From positions 100,205 through 164,204 of the forward strand of contig NW_027484924.1 in assembly GCF_050908995.1 (NCBI RefSeq): DNA of 64,000 nucleotides. The letters are read 5' to 3'. This document shows positions 13,926-29,610 of this stretch, in pieces; the stretch's first letter is position 1, and every line of letters starts with the position of its first letter. The stretch is from Andrena cerasifolii. Its lineage: Eukaryota; Arthropoda; Insecta; Hymenoptera; Andrenidae. A model generated the notes under the pieces. It had not been told where the DNA came from. It saw only the letters and a list, made by a program, of their open reading frames with translations, and searched no databases. The position numbers and the translations under genes were made by a program.

Positions 13926-16665
13926 GAAAAACCGATATTGAAAAACCGATATTGAAAAACCGATATTGAAAAACTGATATCGAAAAACTGATATTGCAAA
14001 ACCGATATTGAAACCGATATTAGAACCGATATAGAAAAACCGATATTGAAACCGATATTAGAACCGATATTGAAAAACCGATATTGAAACCGATATTAGA
14101 ACCGATATTGAAAAACCGATATTGAAAAACGAATATTGAAACCGATATTAGAACCGATATTGAAAAACCGATATTGAAAAACCGATATTGAAAAACCGAT
14201 ATTGAAAAACCGATATTGAAAAACCGATATTGAAAAACCGATATTGAAAAACCGATATTGAAAAACTGATATTTGAAAACCGATAATGAAAAACCGATAT
14301 TGAAACCGATATTAGAACCGATATTGAAAAACCGATATTGAAAAACCGATATTGAAAAACCAATATTGAAAAACCGATATTGAAAAACCGATATTGAAAA
14401 ACTGATATTGAAAGACCGATATTGAAAATCCGATATTGAAAAACCGATATTGAAAAACTGATATTGAAACCGATATTGAAAAACCGATATTGAAAAACCG
14501 ATATTGAAAAACCAATATTGAAAATCCGATATTGAAAAACCGATATTGAAAAACTGATATTGCAAAACCGATATTGAAAAACCAATATTGAAAAACCGAT
14601 ATTGAAAAACCGATATTGAAAAACTGATATTGAAAAACTGATATCGAAAAACTGATATTGCAAAACCGATATTGAAACCGATATTAGAACCGATATTGAA
14701 AAACCGATATTGAAACCGATATTAGAACCGATATTGAAAAACCGATATTGAAACCGATATTAGAACCGATATTGAAAAACCGATATTGAAAAACGAATAT
14801 TGAAACCGATATTAGAACCGATATTGAAAAACCGATATTGAAACCGATATTAGAACCGATATTGAAAAACCGATATTGAAACCGATATTAGAACCGATAT
14901 TGAAAAACCGATATTGAAAAACGAATATTGAAACCGATATTAGAACCGATATTGAAAAACCGATATTGAAAAACCGATATTGAAAAACCGATATTGAAAA
15001 ACCGATATTGAAAAACCGATATTGAAAAACCGATATTGAAAAACCGATATTGAAAAACTGATATTTGAAAACCGATAATGAAAAACCGATATTGAAACCG
15101 ATATTAGAACCGATATTGAAAAACCGATATTGAAAAACCGATATTGAAAAACCAATATTGAAAAACCGATATTGAAAAACCGATATTGAAAAACTGATAT
15201 TTGAAAACCGATATTGAAAAACCAATATTGAAAAACCGATATTGAAAAACTGATATCGAAAAACTGATAGTGCAAAACCGATATTGAAAAACCGATACTG
15301 AAACCGATATTAGAACCGATATTGAAAAACCGATATTGAAAAACCGATATTGAAAGACCGATATTGAAAATCCGATATTGAAAAACCGATATTGAAAAAC
15401 TGATATTGCAAAACCGATATTGAAAAACCAATATTGAAAAACCGATATTGAAAAACCGATATTGAAAAACTGATATTTGAAAACCGATATTGAAAAACCA
15501 ATATTGAAAAACCGATATTGAAAAACTGATATCGAAAAACTGATAGTGCAAAACCGATATTGAAAAACCGATACTGAAACCGATATTAGAACCGATATTG
15601 AAAAACCGATATTGAAAAACCGATATTGAAAAACCGATATTGAAAATCCGATATTGAAAAACCGATATTGAAAAACTGATATTGAAACCGATATTAGAAC
15701 CGATATTGAAAAACCGATATTGAAAAACCGATATTGAAAAACCGATATTGAGAAACCGATATTGAAAACCGATATTGAAAAACCAATATTGAAAAACCGA
15801 TATTGAAAAACTGATATCGAAAAACTGATATTGCAAAACCGATATTGAAAAACGAATATTGAAACCGATATTAGAACCGATATTGAAAAACCGATATTGA
15901 AAAACGAATATTGAAACCGATATTAGAACCGATATTGAAAAACCGATATTGAAAAACCGATATTGAAAAACCGATATTGAAAAACCGATATTGAAAAACC
16001 GATATTGAAAAACCGATATTGAAAAACCGATATTGAAAAACCGATATTGAAAAACTGATATTGAAACCGATATTAGAACCGATATTGAAAAACCGATATT
16101 GAAAAACCGATATTGAGAAACCGATATTGAAAACCGATATTGAAAAACCAATATTGAAAAACCGATATTGAAAAACTGATATCGAAAAACTGATATTGCA
16201 AAACCGATATTGAAAAACGAATATTGAAAAACCGATATTGAAAAACCAATATTGAAAAACCGATATTGAAAAACCGATATTGAAAAACTGATATCGAAAA
16301 ACTGATATTGCAAAACCGATATTGAGAAACCGATACTGAAACCGATATTAGAACCGATATTGAAAAACCGATATTGAAAAACCGATATTGAAAAACCGAT
16401 ATTGAAAATCCGATATTGAAAAACCGATATTGAAACCGATATTAGAACCGATATTGAAAAACCGATATTGAAAAACCGATATTGAAAAACCGATATTGAG
16501 AAACCGATATTGAAAACCGATATTGAAAAACCAATATTGAAAAACCGATATTGAAAAACTGATATCGAAAAACTGATATTGCAAAACCGATATTGAAAAA
16601 CGAATATTGAAACCGATATTAGAACCGACATTGAAAAACCGATATTGAAAAACGAATATTGAAAC
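13926..16665. repeat. Mosaic satellite array
   Basis: Shuffled pieces of the neighbouring blocks lie here. The ctgatagtgcaaaa marker occurs twice within 280 bp (g at 15270 and 15546). A private ccgatatagaaaaa lies near 14030. About 650 bp from 15401 match 8351-9004. The right end carries ccgacattgaaaaa (c at 16629), which supplies an ATG on the minus strand. I see no gene. Confidence 0.75.
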
Positions 16666-17960
16666 CGATATTAGAACCGATATTGAAAAACCGATATTGA
16701 AAAACCGATATTGAAAAACCGATATTGAAAATCCGATATTGAAAAACCGATATTGAAAAACTGATATCGAAAAACTGATATTGCAAAACCGATATTGAAA
16801 CCGATATTAGAAGCGATATTGAAAAAACGATATTGAAACCGATATTAGAACCGATATTGAAAAACCGATATTGAAAAACCGATATTGAAAAACCGATATT
16901 GAAAAACCGATATTGAAAAACCGATATTGAAAAACCGATATTGAAAAACTGATATTGAAACCGATATTAGAACCGATATTGAAAAACCGATATTGAAAAA
17001 CCGATATTGAAAAACCGATATTGAGAAACCGATATTGAAAACCGATATTGAAAAACCAATATTGAAAAACCGATATTGAAAAACTGATATCGAAAAACTG
17101 ATATTGCAAAACCGATATTGAAAAACGAATATTGAAACCGATATTAGAACCGATATTGAAAAACCGATATTGAAAAACCGATATTGAAAAACCGATATTG
17201 AAAAACCGATATTGAAAAACCGATATTGAAAAACCGATATTGAAAAACCGATATTGAAAAACCGATATTGAAAAACCGATATTGAAAAACTGATATTTGA
17301 AAACCGATAATGAAAAACCGATATTGAAACCGATATTAGAACCGATATTGAAAAACCGATATTGAAAAACCGATATTGAAAAACCAATATTGAAAAACCG
17401 ATATTGAAAAACCGATATTGAAAAACTGATATTTGAAAACCGATATTGAAAAACCGATATTGACAAACCGATATTGAAAAACCGATATTGAAAAACCAAT
17501 ATTGAAAAACCGATGTTGAAAAACTGATATCGAAAAACTGATATTGCAAAACCGATATTGAAACAGCGATATTGAAAAACCGATACTGAAACCGATATTA
17601 GAACCGATATTGAAAAACCGATATTGAAAAACCGATATTGAAAAACCGATATTGAAAAACCGATATTGAAAATCCGATATTGAAAAACCGATATTGAAAA
17701 ACTGATATCGAAAAACTGATATTGCAAAACCGATATTGAAACCGTTATTAGAACCGATATTGAAAAACCGATATTGAAACCGATATTAGAACCGATATTG
17801 AAAAACCGATATTGAAACCGATATTAGAACCGATATTGAAAAACCGATATTGAAAAACGAATATTGAAACCGATATTAGAACCGATATTGAAAAACCGAT
17901 ATTGAAAAACCGATATTGAAAAACCGATATTGAAAAACCGATATTGAAAAACCGATATTG
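16666..17960. repeat. Module with gacaaa and gatgttg markers, copy 2
   Basis: This is the second copy of 9646-10925, with c of gacaaa at 17464 and g of gatgttg at 17515. It differs by one additional canonical monomer, by ccgttattag near 17742 (ccgatattag in copy 1) and by lacking the gaagaa substitution. The ccgttattag form also occurs near 27967 and 32887, and as gcgttattag near 41200, which links this segment to those later copies. Confidence 0.8.
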
Positions 17961-20900
17961 AAAAACCGATATTGAAAAACCGATATTGAAAACCGATATT
18001 GAAAAACCAATATTGAAAAACCGATATTGAAAAACTGATATCGAAAAACTGATATTGCAAAACCGATATTGAAAAACGAATATTGAAAAACCGATATTGA
18101 AAAACTGATATCGAAAAACTGATATTGCAAAACCGATATTGAAAAACGAATATTGAAACCGATATTAGAACCGATATTGCAAAACCGATATTGAAAAACG
18201 AATATTGAAACCGATATTAGAACCGATATTGAAAAACCGATATTGAAAAACCGATATTGAAAAACCGATATTGAAAAACCGATATTGAAAAACCGATATT
18301 GAAAAACCGATATTGAAAAACCGATATTGAAAAACTGATATTTGAAAACCGATAATGAAAAACCGATATTGAAACCGATATTAGAACCGATATTGAAAAA
18401 CCGATGTTGAAAAACTGATATCGAAAAACTGATATTGCAAAACCGATATTGAAACAGCGATATTGAAAAACCGATACTGAAACCGATATTAGAACCGATA
18501 TTGAAAAACTGATATTTGAAAACCGATATTGAAAAACCGATACTGAAACCGATATTGAAAAACCGATATTGAAAAACTGATATCTGAAAACCGATATTGA
18601 AAAACCGATATTGCAAAACCGATATTGAAAAACCGATATTGAAAAACTGATATTTGAAAACCGATATTGAAAAACCGATATTGAAACCGATATTAGAACC
18701 GATATTGAAACCGATATTAGAACCGATATTGAAAAACCGATATTGAAAAACTGATATCGAAAAACCGATATCGAAAAACTGATATTGCAAAACTGATATT
18801 GCAAAACCGATATTGAAAAACCGATATTGAAAAACCGATATTGAAAAACCGATATTGAAAAACTGATATTTGAAAACCGATATTGAAAAACCGATATTGA
18901 AACCGATATTAGAACCGATATTGAAACCGATATTAGAACCGATATTGAAAAACCGATATTGAAAAACTGATATCGAAAAACTGATATTGCAAAACCGATA
19001 TTGAAAAACCGATATTGAAAAACCGATATTGAAAAACCGATATTGAAAAACCGATATTGAAAAACCGATATTGAAAAACTGATATCGAAAAACTGATATT
19101 GCAAAACCGATATTGAAACCGATATTAGAAGCGATATTGAAAAAACGATATTGAAACCGATATTAGAACCGATATTGAAACCGATATTAGAACCGATATT
19201 GAAAAACCGATATTGAAAAACCGATATTGAAAAACCGATATTGAAAAACCGATATTGAAAAACCGATATTGAAAAACCGATATTGAAAAACCGATATTGA
19301 AAAACTGATATTGAAACCGATATTAGAACCGATATTGAAAAACCGATATTGAAAAACCGATATTGAAAAACCGATATTGAGAAACCGATATTGAAAAACC
19401 AATATTGAAAAACCGATATTGAAAAACCGATATTGAAAAACTGATATTTGAAAACCGATATTGAAAAACCAATATTGAAAAACCGATATTGAAAAACTGA
19501 TATCGAAAAACTGATAGTGCAAAACCGATATTGAAAAACCGATACTGAAACCGATATTAGAACCGATATTGAAAAACCGATATTGAAAAACCGATATTGA
19601 AAGACCGATATTGAAAATCCGATATTGAAAAACCGATATTGAAAAACTGATATTGAAACCGATATTGAAAAACCGATATTGAAAAACCGATATTGAAAAA
19701 CCAATATTGAAAAACCGATATTGAAAAACCGATATTGAAAAACTGATATTTGAAAACCGATATTGAAAAACCAATATTGAAAAACCGATATTGAAAAACT
19801 GATATCGAAAAACTGATATTGCAAAACCGATATTGAAAAACCGATACTGAAACCGATATTAGAACCGATATTGAAAAACCGATATTGAAAAACCGATATT
19901 GAAAAACCGATATTGAAAATCCGATATTGAAAAACCGATATTGAAAAACTGATATCGAAAAACTGATATTGCAAAACCGATATTGAAACCGATATTAGAA
20001 GCGATATTGAAAAAACGATATTGAAACCGATATTAGAACCGATATTGAAAAACCGATATTGAAAAACCGATATTGAAAAACCGATATTGAAAAACCGATA
20101 TTGAAAAACCGATATTGAAAAACCGATATTGAAAAACCGATATTGAAAAACTGATATTGAAACCGATATTAGAACCGATATTGAAAAACCGATATTGAAA
20201 AACCGATATTGAAAAACCGATATTGAGGAACCGATATTGAAAACCGATATTGAAAAACCAATATTGAAAAACCGATATTGAAAAACTGATATCGAAAAAC
20301 TGATATTGCAAAACCGATATTGAAAAACGAATATTGAAACCGATATTAGAACCGATATTGAAAAACCGATATTGAAAAACCGATATTGAAAATCCGATAT
20401 TGAAAAACCGATATTGAAAAACTGATATTGAAACCGATATTAGAACCGATATTGAAAAACCGATATTGAAAAACCGATATTGAAAAACCGATATTGAGAA
20501 ACCGATATTGAAAACCGATATTGAAAAACCAATATTGAAAAACCAATATTGAAAAACCGATATTGAAAAACCGATATTGAAAAACTGATATTTGAAAACC
20601 GATATTGAAAAACCAATATTGAAAAACCGATATTGAAAAACTGATATCGAAAAACTGATAGTGCAAAACCGATATTGAAAAACCGATATTGAAAAACCGA
20701 TATTGAGAAACCGATATTGAAAACCGATATTGAAAAACCAATATTGAAAAACCGATATTGAAAAACTGATATCGAAAAACTGATATTGCAAAACCGATAT
20801 TGAAAAACGAATATTGAAACCGATATTAGAACCGATATTGAAAAACCGATATTGAAAAACGAATATTGAAACCGATATTAGAACCGATATTGAAAAACCG

Positions 20901-21150
20901 ATATTGAAAAACCGATATTGAAAAACCGATATTGAAAAACCGATATTGAAAAACCGATATTGAAAAACCGATATTGAAAAACCGATATTGAAAAACCGAT
21001 ATTGAAAAACTGATATTTGAAAACCGATAATGAAAAACCGATATTGAAACCGATATTAGAACCGATATTGAAAAACCGATATTGAAAAACCGATATTGAA
21101 AAACCAATATTGAAAAACCGATATTGAAAAACCGATATTGAAAAACTGAT
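17961..21150. repeat. Satellite array, distant relative of 41.3-42.7 kb
   Basis: From about 17702 this region matches 41159 onward at offset 23,457, with the same rare ctgatatctgaaaa monomer (c at 18584 and 42041). The match continues past 18960 with run-length differences. The right part carries ctgatagtgcaaaa (g at 19517 and 20661) and a private gaggaaccg near 20227. It is continuous monomer array with no gene. Confidence 0.75.
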
Positions 21151-23604
21151 ATTTGAAAACCGATATTGAAAAACCAATATTGAAAAACCGATATTGAAAA
21201 ACTGATATCGAAAAACTGATATTGCAAAACCGATATTGAAAAACAGATACTGAAACCGATATTAGAACCGATATTGAAAAACTGATATCGAAAAACTGAT
21301 ATTGCAAAACCGATATTGAAACCGATATTAGAAGCGATATTGAAAAAACGATATTGAAACCGATATTAGAAACGATATTGAAAAACCGATATTGAAAAAC
21401 CGATATTGAAAAACCGATATTGAAAAACCGATATTGAAAAACTGATATTGAAACCGATATTAGAACCGATATTGAAAAACCGATATTGAAAAACCGATAT
21501 TGAAAAACCGATATTGAGAAACCGATATTGAAAACCGATATTGAAAAACCAATATTGAAAAACCGATATTGAAAAACTGATATCGAAAAACTGATATTGC
21601 AAAACCGATATTGAAAAACGAATATTGAAACCGATATTAGAACCGATATTGGAAAACCGATATTGAAAAACCGATATTGAAAAACCGATATTGAAAAACC
21701 GATATTGAAAAACCGATATTGAAAAACCGATATTGAAAAACCGATATTGAAAAACCGATATTGAAAAACCGATATTGAAAAACCGATATTGAAAAACTGA
21801 TATTTGAAAACCGATAATGAAAAACCGATATTGAAACCGATATTAGAACCGATATTGAAAAACCGATATTGAAAAACCGATATTGAAAAACCAATATTGA
21901 AAAACCGATATTGAAAAACCGATATTGAAAAACTGATATTTGAAAACCGATATTGAAAAACCGATATTGACAAACCGATATTGAAAAACCGATATTGAAA
22001 AACCAATATTGAAAAACCGATGTTGAAAAACTGATATCGAAAAACTGATATTGCAAAACCGATATTGAAACAGCGATATTGAAAAACCGATACTGAAACC
22101 GATATTAGAACCGATATTGAAAAACCGATATTGAAAAACCGATATTGAAAAACCGATATTGAAAAACCGATATTGAAAAACCGATATTGAAAAACCGATA
22201 TTGAAAATCCGATATTGAAAAACCGATATTGAAAAACTGATATCGAAAAACTGATATTGCAAAACCGATATTGAAACCGATATTAGAACCGATATTGAAA
22301 AACCGATATTGAAACCGATATTAGAACCGATATTGAAAAACCGATATTGAAACCGATATTAGAACCGATATTGAAGAACCGATATTGAAAAACGAATATT
22401 GAAACCGATATTAGAACCGATATTGAAAAACCGATATTGAAAAACCGATATTGAAAAACCGATATTGAAAAACCGATATTGAAAAACCGATATTGAAAAA
22501 CCGATATTGAAAAACCGATATTGAAAACCGATATTGAAAAACCAATATTGAAAAACCGATATTGAAAAACTGATATCGAAAAACTGATATTGCAAAACCG
22601 ATATTGAAAAACGAATATTGAAACCGATATTAGAACCGATATTGCAAAACCGATATTGAAAAACGAATATTGAAACCGATATTAGAATCGATATTGAAAA
22701 ACCGATATTGAAAAACCGATATTGAAAAACCGATATTGAAAAACCGATATTGAAAAACCGATATTGAAAAACCGATATTGAAAAACTGATATTTGAAAAC
22801 CGATAATGAAAAACCGATATTGAAACCGATATTAGAACCGATATTGAAAAACCGATGTTGAAAAACTGATATCGAAAAACTGATATTGCAAAACCGATAT
22901 TGAAACAGCGATATTGAAAAACCGATACTGAAACCGATATTAGAACCGATATTGAAAAACTGATATTTGAAAACCGATATTGAAAAACCGATACTGAAAC
23001 CGATATTGAAAAACCGATATTGAAAAACTGATATCTGAAAACCGATATTGAAAAACCGATATTGCAAAACCGATATTGAAAAACCGATATTGAAAAACTG
23101 ATATTTGAAAACCGATATTGAAAAACCGATATTGAAACCGATATTAGAACCGATATTGAAACCGATATTAGAACCGATATTGAAAAACCGATATTGAAAA
23201 ACTGATATCGAAAAACCGATATCGAAAAACTGATATTGCAAAACTGATATTGCAAAACCGATATTGAAAAACCGATATTGAAAAACCGATATTGAAAAAC
23301 CAATATTGAAAAACCGATATTGAAAAACGGATATCGAAAAACTGATATTGCAAAACCGATATTGAAAAACCGATATTGAAAAACTGATATTTGAAAACCG
23401 ATATTGAAAAACCGATATTGAAACCGATATTAGAACCGATATTGAAACCGATATTAGAACCGATATTGAAAAACCGATATTGAAAAACTGATATCGAAAA
23501 ACTGATATTGCAAAACCGATATTGAAAAACCGATATTGAAAAACCGATATTGAAAAACCGATATTGAAAAACCGATATTGAAAAACCGATATTGAAAAAC
23601 TGAT
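21151..23604. repeat. Higher-order repeat, about 2.45-kb unit, copy 1
   Basis: The segment from the ctgatatttgaaaa monomer at about 21151 is repeated from 23605. Offsets are 2,454, then 2,496, then 2,468 bp; the +42 and -28 changes are multiples of 14. Shared markers are aaacagatactg (c at 21244 and 23698), gacaaa (21971 and 24467), gaagaa (22373 and 24841), agaatcgatattg (t at 22688 and 25156) and gatatctg (c at 23035 and 25503). The junction lies inside a ctgatat monomer, one copy continuing with t and the other with c. Confidence 0.85.
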
Positions 23605-26072
23605 ATTTGAAAACCGATATTGAAAAACCAATATTGAAAAACCGATATTGAAAAACTGATATCGAAAAACTGATATTGCAAAACCGATATTGAAAAACAG
23701 ATACTGAAACCGATATTAGAACCGATATTGAAAAACTGATATCGAAAAACTGATATTGCAAAACCGATATTGAAACCGATATTAGAAGCGATATTGAAAA
23801 AACGATATTGAAACCGATATTAGAACCGATATTGAAAAACCGATATTGAAAAACCGATATTGAAAAACCGATATTGAAAAACCGATATTGAAAAACCGAT
23901 ATTGAAAAACCGATATTGAAAAACCGATATTGAAAAACTGATATTGAAACCGATATTAGAACCGATATTGAAAAACCGATATTGAAAAACCGATATTGAA
24001 AAACCGATATTGAGAAACCGATATTGAAAACCGATATTGAAAAACCAATATTGAAAAACCGATATTGAAAAACTGATATCGAAAAACTGATATTGCAAAA
24101 CCGATATTGAAAAACGAATATTGAAACCGATATTAGAACCGATATTGGAAAACCGATATTGAAAAACCGATATTGAAAAACCGATATTGAAAAACCGATA
24201 TTGAAAAACCGATATTGAAAAACCGATATTGAAAAACCGATATTGAAAAACCGATATTGAAAAACCGATATTGAAAAACCGATATTGAAAAACTGATATT
24301 TGAAAACCGATAATGAAAAACCGATATTGAAACCGATATTAGAACCGATATTGAAAAACCGATATTGAAAAACCGATATTGAAAAACCAATATTGAAAAA
24401 CCGATATTGAAAAACCGATATTGAAAAACTGATATTTGAAAACCGATATTGAAAAACCGATATTGACAAACCGATATTGAAAAACCGATATTGAAAAACC
24501 AATATTGAAAAACCGATGTTGAAAAACTGATATCGAAAAACTGATATTGCAAAACCGATATTGAAACAGCGATATTGAAAAACCGATACTGAAACCGATA
24601 TTAGAACCGATATTGAAAAACCGATATTGAAAAACCGATATTGAAAAACCGATATTGAAAAACCGATATTGAAAATCCGATATTGAAAAACCGATATTGA
24701 AAAACTGATATCGAAAAACTGATATTGCAAAACCGATATTGAAACCGATATTAGAACCGATATTGAAAAACCGATATTGAAACCGATATTAGAACCGATA
24801 TTGAAAAACCGATATTGAAACCGATATTAGAACCGATATTGAAGAACCGATATTGAAAAACGAATATTGAAACCGATATTAGAACCGATATTGAAAAACC
24901 GATATTGAAAAACCGATATTGAAAAACCGATATTGAAAAACCGATATTGAAAAACCGATATTGAAAAACCGATATTGAAAAACCGATATTGAAAACCGAT
25001 ATTGAAAAACCAATATTGAAAAACCGATATTGAAAAACTGATATCGAAAAACTGATATTGCAAAACCGATATTGAAAAACGAATATTGAAACCGATATTA
25101 GAACCGATATTGCAAAACCGATATTGAAAAACGAATATTGAAACCGATATTAGAATCGATATTGAAAAACCGATATTGAAAAACCGATATTGAAAAACCG
25201 ATATTGAAAAACCGATATTGAAAAACCGATATTGAAAAACCGATATTGAAAAACTGATATTTGAAAACCGATAATGAAAAACCGATATTGAAACCGATAT
25301 TAGAACCGATATTGAAAAACCGATGTTGAAAAACTGATATCGAAAAACTGATATTGCAAAACCGATATTGAAACAGCGATATTGAAAAACCGATACTGAA
25401 ACCGATATTAGAACCGATATTGAAAAACTGATATTTGAAAACCGATATTGAAAAACCGATACTGAAACCGATATTGAAAAACCGATATTGAAAAACTGAT
25501 ATCTGAAAACCGATATTGAAAAACCGATATTGCAAAACCGATATTGAAAAACCGATATTGAAAAACTGATATTTGAAAACCGATATTGAAAAACCGATAT
25601 TGAAACCGATATTAGAACCGATATTGAAACCGATATTAGAACCGATATTGAAAAACCGATATTGAAAAACTGATATCGAAAAACCGATATCGAAAAACTG
25701 ATATTGCAAAACTGATATTGCAAAACCGATATTGAAAAACCGATATTGAAAAACCGATATTGAAAAACCAATATTGAAAAACCGATATTGAAAAACGGAT
25801 ATCGAAAAACTGATATTGCAAAACCGATATTGAAAAACCGATATTGAAAAACTGATATTTGAAAACCGATATTGAAAAACCGATATTGAAACCGATATTA
25901 GAACCGATATTGAAACCGATATTAGAACCGATATTGAAAAACCGATATTGAAAAACTGATATCGAAAAACTGATATTGCAAAACCGATATTGAAAAACCG
26001 ATATTGAAAAACCGATATTGAAAAACCGATATTGAAAAACCGATATTGAAAAACCGATATTGAAAAACTGAT
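23605..26072. repeat. Higher-order repeat, about 2.45-kb unit, copy 2
   Basis: This is the tandem partner of 21151-23604. After 26072 the sequence enters ctgatatcg, ctgatattgc and the agaagcg pair, as in the 19.1-kb region. This copy is also the left part of the 4.9-kb unit that recurs from 29.7 kb, so the 2.45-kb duplication is nested within a larger one. Confidence 0.85.
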
Positions 26073-29000
26073 ATCGAAAAACTGATATTGCAAAACCGAT
26101 ATTGAAACCGATATTAGAAGCGATATTGAAAAAACGATATTGAAACCGATATTAGAACCGATATTGAAACCGATATTAGAACCGATATTGAAAAACCGAT
26201 ATTGAAAAACCGATATTGAAAAACCGATATTGAAAAACCGATATTGAAAAACCGATATTGAAAAACCGATATTGAAAAACCGATATTGAAAAACTGATAT
26301 TGAAACCGATATTAGAACCGATATTGAAAAACCGATATTGAAAAACCGATATTGAGAAACCGATATTGAAAACCGATATTGAAAAACCAATATTGAAAAA
26401 CCGATATTGAAAAACTGATATCGAAAAACTGATATTGCAAAACCGATATTGAAAAACGAATATTGAAAAACCGATATTGAAAAACCAATATTGAAAAACC
26501 GATATTGAAAAACCGATATTGAAAAACTGATATCGAAAAACTGATATTGCAAAACCGATATTGAAAAACCGATACTGAAACCGATATTAGAACCGATATT
26601 GAAAAACCGATATTGAAAAACCGATATTGAAAAACCGATATTGAAAATCCGATATTGAAAAACCGATATTGAAACCGATATTAGAACCGATATTGAAAAA
26701 CCGATATTGAAAAACCGATATTGAAAAACCGATATTGAGAAACCGATATTGAAAACCGATATTGAAAAACCAATATTGAAAAACCGATATTGAAAAACTG
26801 ATATCGAAAAACTGATATTGCAAAACCGATATTGAAAAACGAATATTGAAACCGATATTAGAACCGACATTGAAAAACCGATATTGAAAAACGAATATTG
26901 AAACCGATATTAGAACCGATATTGAAAAACCGATATTGAAAAACCGATATTGAAAAACCGATATTGAAAATCCGATATTGAAAAACCGATATTGAAAAAC
27001 TGATATCGAAAAACTGATATTGCAAAACCGATATTGAAACCGATATTAGAAGCGATATTGAAAAAACGATATTGAAACCGATATTAGAACCGATATTGAA
27101 AAACCGATATTGAAAAACCGATATTGAAAAACCGATATTGAAAAACCGATATTGAAAAACCGATATTGAAAAACTGATATTGAAACCGATATTAGAACCG
27201 ATATTGAAAAACCGATATTGAAAAACCGATATTGAAAAACCGATATTGAGAAACCGATATTGAAAACCGATATTGAAAAACCAATATTGAAAAACCGATA
27301 TTGAAAAACTGATATCGAAAAACTGATATTGCAAAACCGATATTGAAAAACGAATATTGAAACCGATATTAGAACCGATATTGAAAAACCGATATTGAAA
27401 AACCGATATTGAAAAACCGATATTGAAAAACCGATATTGAAAAACCGATATTGAAAAACCGATATTGAAAAACCGATATTGAAAAACCGATATTGAAAAA
27501 CCGATATTGAAAAACTGATATTTGAAAACCGATAATGAAAAACCGATATTGAAACCGATATTAGAACCGATATTGAAAAACCGATATTGAAAAACCGATA
27601 TTGAAAAACCAATATTGAAAAACCGATATTGAAAAACCGATATTGAAAAACTGATATTTGAAAACCGATATTGAAAAACCGATATTGACAAACCGATATT
27701 GAAAAACCGATATTGAAAAACCAATATTGAAAAACCGATGTTGAAAAACTGATATCGAAAAACTGATATTGCAAAACCGATATTGAAACAGCGATATTGA
27801 AAAACCGATACTGAAACCGATATTAGAACCGATATTGAAAAACCGATATTGAAAAACCGATATTGAAAAACCGATATTGAAAAACCGATATTGAAAATCC
27901 GATATTGAAAAACCGATATTGAAAAACTGATATCGAAAAACTGATATTGCAAAACCGATATTGAAACCGTTATTAGAACCGATATTGAAAAACCGATATT
28001 GAAACCGATATTAGAACCGATATTGAAAAACCGATATTGAAACCGATATTAGAACCGATATTGAAAAACCGATATTGAAAAACGAATATTGAAACCGATA
28101 TTAGAACCGATATTGAAAAACCGATATTGAAAAACCGATATTGAAAAACCGATATTGAAAAACCGATATTGAAAAACCGATATTGAAAAACCGATATTGA
28201 AAAACCGATATTGAAAACCGATATTGAAAAACCAATATTGAAAAACCGATATTGAAAAACTGATATCGAAAAACTGATATTGCAAAACCGATATTGAAAA
28301 ACGAATATTGAAAAACCGATATTGAAAAACTGATATCGAAAAACTGATATTGCAAAACCGATATTGAAAAACGAATATTGAAACCGATATTAGAACCGAT
28401 ATTGCAAAACCGATATTGAAAAACGAATATTGAAACCGATATTAGAACCGATATTGAAAAACCGATATTGAAAAACCGATATTGAAAAACCGATATTGAA
28501 AAACCGATATTGAAAAACCGATATTGAAAAACCGATATTGAAAAACCGATATTGAAAAACTGATATTTGAAAACCGATAATGAAAAACCGATATTGAAAC
28601 CGATATTAGAACCGATATTGAAAAACCGATGTTGAAAAACGAATATTGAAACCGATATTAGAACCGATATTGAAAAACCGATATTGAAAAACCGATATTG
28701 AAAAACCGATATTGAAAAACCGATATTGAAAAACCGATATTGAAAAACTGATATTTGAAAACCGATAATGAAAAACCGATATTGAAACCGATATTAGAAC
28801 CGATATTGAAAAACCGATATTGAAAAACCGATATTGAAAAACCAATATTGAAAAACCGATATTGAAAAACCGATATTGAAAAACTGATATTTGAAAACCG
28901 ATATTGAAAAACCAATATTGAAAAACCGATATTGAAAAACTGATATCGAAAAACTGATATTGCAAAACCGATATTGAAAAACAGATACTGAAACCGATAT

Positions 29001-29449
29001 TAGAACCGATATTGAAAAACTGATATCGAAAAACTGATATTGCAAAACCGATATTGAAACCGATATTAGAAGCGATATTGAAAAAACGATATTGAAACCG
29101 ATATTAGAACCGATATTGAAAAACCGATATTGAAAAACCGATATTGAAAAACCGATATTGAAAAACCGATATTGAAAAACCGATATTGAAAAACCGATAT
29201 TGAAAAACTGATATTGAAACCGATATTAGAACCGATATTGAAAAACCGATATTGAAAAACCGATATTGAAAAACCGATATTGAGAAACCGATATTGAAAA
29301 CCGATATTGAAAAACCAATATTGAAAAACCGATATTGAAAAACTGATATCGAAAAACTGATATTGCAAAACCGATATTGAAAAACGAATATTGAAACCGA
29401 TATTAGAACCGATATTGAAAAACCGATATTGAAAAACCGATATTGAAAA
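24797..29449. repeat. Higher-order repeat, about 4.9-kb spacing, copy 1
   Basis: This segment matches 29703-34369. The offset is 4,906 up to about 27100 and 4,920 after a canonical run that has six monomers here and seven there. Markers in step are agaatcgatattg (25156), gatatctg (25503), ccgacattg (26868), gacaaa (27689), ccgttattag (near 27967) and aaacagatactg (28982). The copy ends where it has gaaaatccg and the partner has another canonical monomer. A minor difference is ccgatgttg near 28630, which is ccaatgttg in the partner. Confidence 0.87.
25098..26870 (-). other. Repeated 590-codon ATG-start open frame; not a gene
   Basis: The ATG comes from a single variant monomer, ccgacattgaaaaa, whose reverse complement contains ATG. 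The frame then runs through stop-free satellite to a TAA in a ccgatattagaa 12-mer. The same frame occurs at 30004-31776, 35288-37060 and 38302-40074 because these are copies of one higher-order unit, and a 563-codon relative lies at 14940-16631. Conservation of the frame therefore reflects recent DNA duplication, not selection on a protein. The content is the low-complexity 14-residue repeat. Confidence 0.88.
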
Positions 29450-29610
29450 TCCGATATTGAAAAACCGATATTGAAAAACTGATATCGAAAAACTGATATT
29501 GCAAAACCGATATTGAAACCGATATTAGAACCGATATTGAAAAACCGATATTGAAACCGATATTAGAACCGATATTGAAAAACCGATATTGAAACCGATA
29601 TTAGAACCGA